DNA from: a virus
Reading direction: 5' to 3' (one strand)
Length of the DNA: 39,282 nucleotides
IMG/VR virus record: IMGVR_UViG_3300037468_000340
Coordinates: 1 to 39,282 of that record
Positions 35,832 through 39,282 of the stretch are shown here, piece by piece. The notes below the pieces were generated by a model that saw only the letters and a program-made list of their open reading frames with translations, did not search any database and was not told the DNA's origin. The first letter of the stretch is position 1. Every line of letters starts with the position of its first letter. Position numbers and translations under genes: made by a program.

Positions 35832-36331
35832 TGAAAGCAAAATTTATATACGAAAATATTAACGAATCAAAATTCGTAAGTAATTTTCGTCCCAAAATGA
35901 ATGTTAAAACAAAAGATAATGAATATCATATAATAAAAGTAGAGGATCACAGTCAGAAATATGATCTTATTTATGTTATTGATAATCATGGAAAGAAAAA
36001 AATGATTGCATCAGATTGGTTAGAACAAAATGGAACTATAATACCAACAGAAAGACAAAAAAGAAAATTAGAATCAAAAGAACCATCAATGACTACACGA
36101 GAGTATATATGTGAAATTAAAGATGCAATTGACGGGTTAAAACAAACTATAGATGATGATGAAGACCCAGGTAGTTATATTTATGATTCTGCAGAAAGTA
36201 TGATTTACGATCCTAAATTACTTAATTATCTTCAAAGGAAATATAAAAGAGAATATGGTCAAATAACAAATCGTGAAAGTGAATTAATTGAATTGCTTGC
36301 AAATGATATATCAAATAATTATTATAAATGA
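35831..36331 (+). CDS. Leader-bearing protein of unknown function
   Basis: 166 residues when started at 35831. An ATG at 35783 is in frame but lies inside the previous gene. The start at 35831 forms a TAATG junction and gives an N-terminus, MKAKFIYENINES, that fits the local leader family with INE at residues 10-12. A small beta region follows (YHIIKVEDHSQKYDLIYVID), then a basic linker (PTERQKRKLESKEPS) and a helical C-terminus with an acidic DDDEDPG loop. Its end overlaps the next gene by 4 nt (ATGA). Possibly another head-packaged protein; no known domain recognised. Confidence 0.6.
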   Translation: MKAKFIYENINESKFVSNFRPKMNVKTKDNEYHIIKVEDHSQKYDLIYVIDNHGKKKMIASDWLEQNGTIIPTERQKRKLESKEPSMTTREYICEIKDAIDGLKQTIDDDEDPGSYIYDSAESMIYDPKLLNYLQRKYKREYGQITNRESELIELLANDISNNYYK

Positions 36332-36534
36332 AAATAATTAAAGAATATATTAATTGGAAAGGAGATTGGATACCTGATAAAAAAGATCCATTTGATAAAG
36401 CTCGTGAATATGATATTAAAAAAGATTTTTCTAACGAATTAATAGTTATTATAAAAAAATATCAAGATAAATTATCAAATAAAATCGTACTGGATGTTTT
36501 AAATAATATAATAAATAAAAAATTTAATCTTTAA
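36328..36534 (+). CDS. Small protein with diverged leader
   Basis: 68 residues. The start MKIIKEYINWKGDW matches the leader pattern up to YIN but has W in place of the Glu, so the supposed protease site is missing. DPF at residues 19-21 may correspond to the DPI of the longer leaders. The rest is helical and Lys-rich. The start overlaps the previous gene by 4 nt and the stop lies 1 nt before the next TTG start, so it is part of a tightly coupled operon. Function unknown. Confidence 0.55.
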   Translation: MKIIKEYINWKGDWIPDKKDPFDKAREYDIKKDFSNELIVIIKKYQDKLSNKIVLDVLNNIINKKFNL

Positions 36535-36535
36535 A

Positions 36536-36982
36536 TTGAAATTACTTCGAGAACATATTAATGAAAAGTTCACTGAAGATTCAGATCCCATTCATGATAT
36601 GAATATAGGAATAATTAAACTTATTAATGATTGGATTAATACACCTAACAATCAACATCATATAAAAAATTATAATATTACAAAGGATTTAAAAATTGAT
36701 GCAGATAGTATTGATATTTCATGGGAGTATATGGATATAATTCCAGAATATATTCGTTTTGGAAAAGTGAATGAATTTTTTTCGTGTTTTTTCAATGAAA
36801 AAACTAAATTACACCAATTACCAGAATATATAGGTAGTAAACTAACAATTTATACTAATAAAAAAATAGATTTTACTAAAAAAGATATATTAAAATTTTG
36901 TCAAATATATGAAAGAAACATAAAAATACAAACATATAATTATTCGGGATATACTAATTTTACCTATTTAACAATAAAATGA
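36536..36982 (+). CDS. Leader-bearing protein of unknown function (TTG start)
   Basis: 148 residues. TTG is chosen as start because it gives MKLLREHINEKFTEDSDPIH followed by DMNIGI, nearly identical to the leaders at 33088 and 37706, and sits 1 nt after the previous stop codon. The remaining ~120 residues contain KLINDWINTP, a beta stretch (LPEYIGSKLTIYTNKK), and FTKKDILKFCQIYERNIKI. No known domain is visible. Its end overlaps the resolvase start by 4 nt (ATGA). By the leader argument it may be a packaged internal protein. Confidence 0.6.
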   Translation: MKLLREHINEKFTEDSDPIHDMNIGIIKLINDWINTPNNQHHIKNYNITKDLKIDADSIDISWEYMDIIPEYIRFGKVNEFFSCFFNEKTKLHQLPEYIGSKLTIYTNKKIDFTKKDILKFCQIYERNIKIQTYNYSGYTNFTYLTIK

Positions 36983-37605
36983 ATATTATTGGAATAGATT
37001 TTTCTATAAATAAACCTGCTGCTTGTGTTTTTACAAGCAGCAAATATTATTTTTATAGCTGGCCATATGAATTTTCAGAAAAATATCTTTATATTTATAA
37101 AACAAGTGGTGTTACGATTATTAATCGTATAGATAATAAAGATAAAGGAGAAAGTCTTACTACTAAAATGAGATATGAAGTTGAAAATGCTAAATATATT
37201 GCAAATTTGATCACTGAGACGCTTTTGTGTTATCTTAGTAGAGATACCTATCTCGCATTCGAGGGTTTATCTTACGGCTCCTCAGGCGACGTGGGAATAC
37301 AATTAGGAGGTTACAAATATATGTTGATGCATGCATTAACTCAACATGTTCCTTTAGAAAATATGTTCACATATTCCCCTATCACAGTTAAAAGTATAGC
37401 AGGATGTGCAAAAAAAGGAATGAAAAAAACAGAAATGATAAACGAGTTTATCAGAAATGGTCCAATTTGTAAATTTCGTTTATCATTATTCGAAAAAAGA
37501 GAATTATTTATGAAAAGAGGGGAAAGAAATTGGATAGATCTTGTAGATGATTGTGTAGATTCTTATTTCATATTAGAAACTCTTAGGAAAAAAGAGAATC
37601 TTTGA
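36979..37605 (+). CDS. RuvC-like Holliday junction resolvase (RNase H fold)
   Basis: 208 residues. The acidic motifs of the RuvC family are in order: MNIIGIDFSINKPAACVF with D7 on strand one, LAFEGLSYGSSGD with E95, and the C-terminal DLVDDCVDSYFILE with D190/D191 and D194. Between them, TVKSIAGCAKKGMKKTEM corresponds to the Lys/Gly-rich junction-binding segment of RuvC. Such phage resolvases cut four-way and branched DNA made during recombination and replication so that it can be packaged (the role of T4 gp49). The gene is the last of a five-gene overlapping operon, which links the leader proteins to late DNA processing. I see no sign of inactivation. Confidence 0.8.
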   Translation: MNIIGIDFSINKPAACVFTSSKYYFYSWPYEFSEKYLYIYKTSGVTIINRIDNKDKGESLTTKMRYEVENAKYIANLITETLLCYLSRDTYLAFEGLSYGSSGDVGIQLGGYKYMLMHALTQHVPLENMFTYSPITVKSIAGCAKKGMKKTEMINEFIRNGPICKFRLSLFEKRELFMKRGERNWIDLVDDCVDSYFILETLRKKENL

Positions 37606-37612
37606 TTTCTAC

Positions 37613-37657
37613 TCTAGATCTAGAAATTAGATTTCCTTTGGAGCTTAAGTACTTAAG
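37613..37657. other. Two perfect palindromes 32 bp apart between convergent genes
   Basis: TCTAGATCTAGA (37613-37624) and CTTAAGTACTTAAG (37644-37657) are perfect palindromes. The first also lies inside a longer hairpin, ATTTCTA/TAGAAAT at 37605-37627. Their centres are 32 bp apart, about three helical turns. The 100-nt gap also holds short A- and T-runs (about 37688-37704) that might help termination. This could be a terminator pair or a protein-binding site; the sequence does not decide. Confidence 0.45.
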
Positions 37658-37705
37658 TTATATGGATGTCGGTGTTTGAGTTTTGTTAAAAATGTTAAAT
37701 TTTTG

Positions 37706-38092
37706 TTAATATTCACCTCCGCCTTCTATCATCCATGATTTTATATGTGGATACTTATTTTTTAAAAATAAATGAAAGTTATTAGGATGAACTCCCGTAC
37801 TATCTTTATCTTCTATAGATGATAAATATTGGTTTGCATATTGTGCTAGTTTATTCCAATATTTAACACCAAGATATATTCCTGTTCCTCCCGGACTATT
37901 AAGAATATCAGTGAGAATATCATCTAGTGGACGATCAGGATCAAGAATTCCCTGTAAATTATATGAAAGCCAATTATACATTTCATTTTGTGTATTAAAT
38001 TTTCGACGTATATATATTCCTATACCCATATCGTGAATGGGATCTGAGTCTTCAGCGAATTTCTCGTTAATATGTTCTTTAACTAATTTCAT
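37706..38092 (-). CDS. Leader-bearing protein of unknown function
   Basis: 128 residues. It starts MKLVKEHINEKFAEDSDPIH followed by DMGIGIYI, nearly the same leader as 36536 on the other strand. The body is helical (IYIRRKFNTQNEMYNWLSYN, LDDILTDILNS, GVKYWNKLAQYANQYLSSIE) and ends HIKSWMIEGGGEY. No known domain is recognised. Its ATG overlaps the stop of the upstream ankyrin gene by 4 nt (ATGA), so the pair is coupled. The leader suggests packaging with the proteins described above. Confidence 0.6.
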   Translation of the reverse strand: MKLVKEHINEKFAEDSDPIHDMGIGIYIRRKFNTQNEMYNWLSYNLQGILDPDRPLDDILTDILNSPGGTGIYLGVKYWNKLAQYANQYLSSIEDKDSTGVHPNNFHLFLKNKYPHIKSWMIEGGGEY

Positions 38093-39189
38093 TTATCTTT
38101 TCTATAATCAATTATTTCATAATTATTTTCTTTAAGATATTTTAACATATCATCTATTTCAAATTTATTATGATATATTTTTTCCCAAGCATGTTTTTCT
38201 TTATTAAAATTAAATTTAAAATATTTTAAAAGATTTCTTGCAATATAAGTTCCTTTACCCATAAGACTTATTATATAGAATGGTTCTTCTAATAATTTAA
38301 CATAAATTTTTAATCCTGTACCATCATCTACTCTTGGATATTCAGATATATCCCATTTACCAATAGCTGGAGAATTTGTAGGAGTTCCTGGATTTTTACG
38401 TTTTTCAATAACATATCCAGGTATTTTTTCTATTTCTGTAAATAATTCTGAAGCAATTTTTTGCCAATGTTCTAAAGTACGTGGACGTGCTGATTTCCAT
38501 CCTTTATGTATACTACTCCATTTAAATGAATATTTTTTAATAATATTTTTTATATCAAATGTATTGCCAGTTATTACAATTTCATAATGATCTTTTACCA
38601 TAAAAGGTTTAAGTTCATAATATACAATTTTAGCACCTATACCCATTGACTTAATAGGATCTACATCATCTTCAGTGAACTTTTCATTAAGACTTTCTTT
38701 AATTTTCTTTCTTTTTTCTTTAGCGATATGATCTTTAAGGACTTTAACCACTTCAGTGTGTCCATTACTACATGCCCATTGTAAAGCTAAATCATCATTA
38801 GCATGTACATCTGCTCCTGCAGCTAATAAGACTTTAACCACTTCTGTGTGACCATTATTACTTGCCCACCGTAATGCATAATTATCTTTAGTATGTACAT
38901 CTGCACCTGCAGCTAACAAAACTTTAACCATTTCAGTGTGTCCATACTCACTTGCCCACCGTAATGCATAATCATCATTAGCATGTACATCTGCTCCTGC
39001 AGCTAACAAGTATTTAACAAAATCTAGTTTTCCATAATAAGCACTAAAAATTAGAGCATTATCTTTATCTATAAAGGGTTGATCTATAGATTTCATCCAT
39101 AACTTTATCTGATGTATCATACCAATGTTCATGTCAGCTATAGGATCTGAATCTTGAGTGAACTTCTCGTTTATGAATTTAGCTCTCAC
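38089..39189 (-). CDS. Ankyrin-repeat protein with two leaders and a duplicated W-motif C-terminal domain
   Basis: 366 residues, GTG start. Residues 1-8 (MRAKFINE), followed by KFTQDSDPIADMNIG, form the leader. Residues ~43-157 are four ankyrin repeats of 30 residues (ALRWASEYGHTEMVKVLLAA and near copies). A second leader-like sequence lies inside, at about 162-186 (IKESLNEKFTEDDVDPIKSM). The C-terminal ~180 residues hold two copies of a motif of about 38 residues: ITGNTFDIKNIIKKYSFKW...KGW (206-231) and LMGKGTYIARNLLKYFKFNF...HAW (309-335). The layout suggests fusion of two leader-bearing proteins, or a polyprotein cut at the internal LNE. Function is unknown; ankyrin repeats imply protein binding. 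Confidence 0.65.
   Translation of the reverse strand: MRAKFINEKFTQDSDPIADMNIGMIHQIKLWMKSIDQPFIDKDNALIFSAYYGKLDFVKYLLAAGADVHANDDYALRWASEYGHTEMVKVLLAAGADVHTKDNYALRWASNNGHTEVVKVLLAAGADVHANDDLALQWACSNGHTEVVKVLKDHIAKEKRKKIKESLNEKFTEDDVDPIKSMGIGAKIVYYELKPFMVKDHYEIVITGNTFDIKNIIKKYSFKWSSIHKGWKSARPRTLEHWQKIASELFTEIEKIPGYVIEKRKNPGTPTNSPAIGKWDISEYPRVDDGTGLKIYVKLLEEPFYIISLMGKGTYIARNLLKYFKFNFNKEKHAWEKIYHNKFEIDDMLKYLKENNYEIIDYRKDK
38719..39063 (-). repeat. Ankyrin repeats encoded by 90-bp tandem DNA repeats
   Basis: Four 30-codon units. The central copies are nearly identical in DNA, for example the shared strings TGTACATCTGC and CTGCAGCTAA on the + strand at 90-bp spacing. That points to recent tandem duplication. 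Variation is mostly at the ankyrin loop and helix-surface residues (ASEYGH, ASNNGH, ACSNGH). Confidence 0.8.
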
Positions 39190-39282
39190 TATATATTTTA
39201 TTTTATATATCTATGTTAAAGAAATGTTAATATGTTTAGTTTATTCACAAACAAATAATTTTATATGATAAATAAATAAAAA

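Noticed and set aside
37681-37710. Intrinsic terminator formed by the AAAAAT/ATTTTT runs
   Set aside because: The stem has no G-C pair and would be too weak; kept only as a remark under the palindromes.
39190-39282. Bacteroides-type promoter (TTTG ... TAnnTTTG) upstream of the minus-strand ankyrin gene
   Set aside because: A TTTG is present on the minus strand, but no proper downstream element at the usual spacing.

Overview
The window looks like part of a large, very A+T-rich double-stranded DNA phage genome, probably a contractile-tailed phage infecting a member of the Bacteroidota. The evidence: almost everything on the + strand from the left edge to about 34.2 kb is large, beta-rich virion protein with no metabolic genes. 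One small protein has the layout of a contractile-phage tail tube protein. Several domains are typical of Bacteroidota and their phages: FISUMP (Fibrobacter succinogenes major paralogous domain), BACON-like Ig modules, PKD-like modules joined to BspA-type leucine-rich repeats, and Gln-rich collagen-like repeats. Nearly all genes start behind an A-rich leader and lack a Shine-Dalgarno sequence, as is usual in Bacteroidota. I made no database search, and base composition was judged by eye.

Layout. 1-15.66 kb: host-recognition region. It holds the end of a collagen-like fibre gene, a giant adhesin (902-9250) with FISUMP, PKD-like and about 33 leucine-rich repeats, a probable glycosidase-type beta-propeller (9281-10651), a small fibre-tip-like protein (10676-11083), and a second PKD/LRR adhesin (11104-15657). 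A strong symmetric terminator lies at 15679-15716. 15.76-33.1 kb: a second tail/fibre block transcribed the same way. It contains a conserved structural protein fused to a collagen-like fibre, four structural proteins of unknown role (one of 1544 aa), two paralogous BACON-like proteins, a membrane-anchored coiled-coil protein (spanin-like layout), a small FISUMP protein and another structural protein. 33.1-34.5 kb: an ankyrin protein, the tail-tube-like protein and a small Gly-rich hydrophobic protein. 34.5-35.5 kb: an opposite-strand zinc-finger/PD-(D/E)XK nuclease, probably a free-standing homing endonuclease. Beside it is a short, foldable intergenic element. 35.6-37.6 kb: a tight five-gene operon ending in a RuvC-like Holliday junction resolvase. 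37.7-39.2 kb: two overlapping minus-strand genes, one with ankyrin repeats.

Two systems stand out. First, the adhesins are built from interchangeable modules (PKD-like entry, n leucine-rich repeats, capping module). Their repeats keep a fixed framework and vary at fixed positions, so they could be reshuffled by recombination. One FISUMP domain sits exactly inside a PKD-like module. Second, at least six proteins of different architecture at 33-39.2 kb share a short N-terminal leader of the form MKxxxEhINE, followed in four of them by KFxxDSDPIxDMxIG. It resembles the capsid-targeting leader of phage T4 internal proteins, including an I/L-x-E site like that cut by the T4 prohead protease. I infer that these, including the ankyrin proteins, may be packaged in the capsid and injected into the host. 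One protein carries a second leader internally, as expected for a fusion or a cleavable polyprotein.
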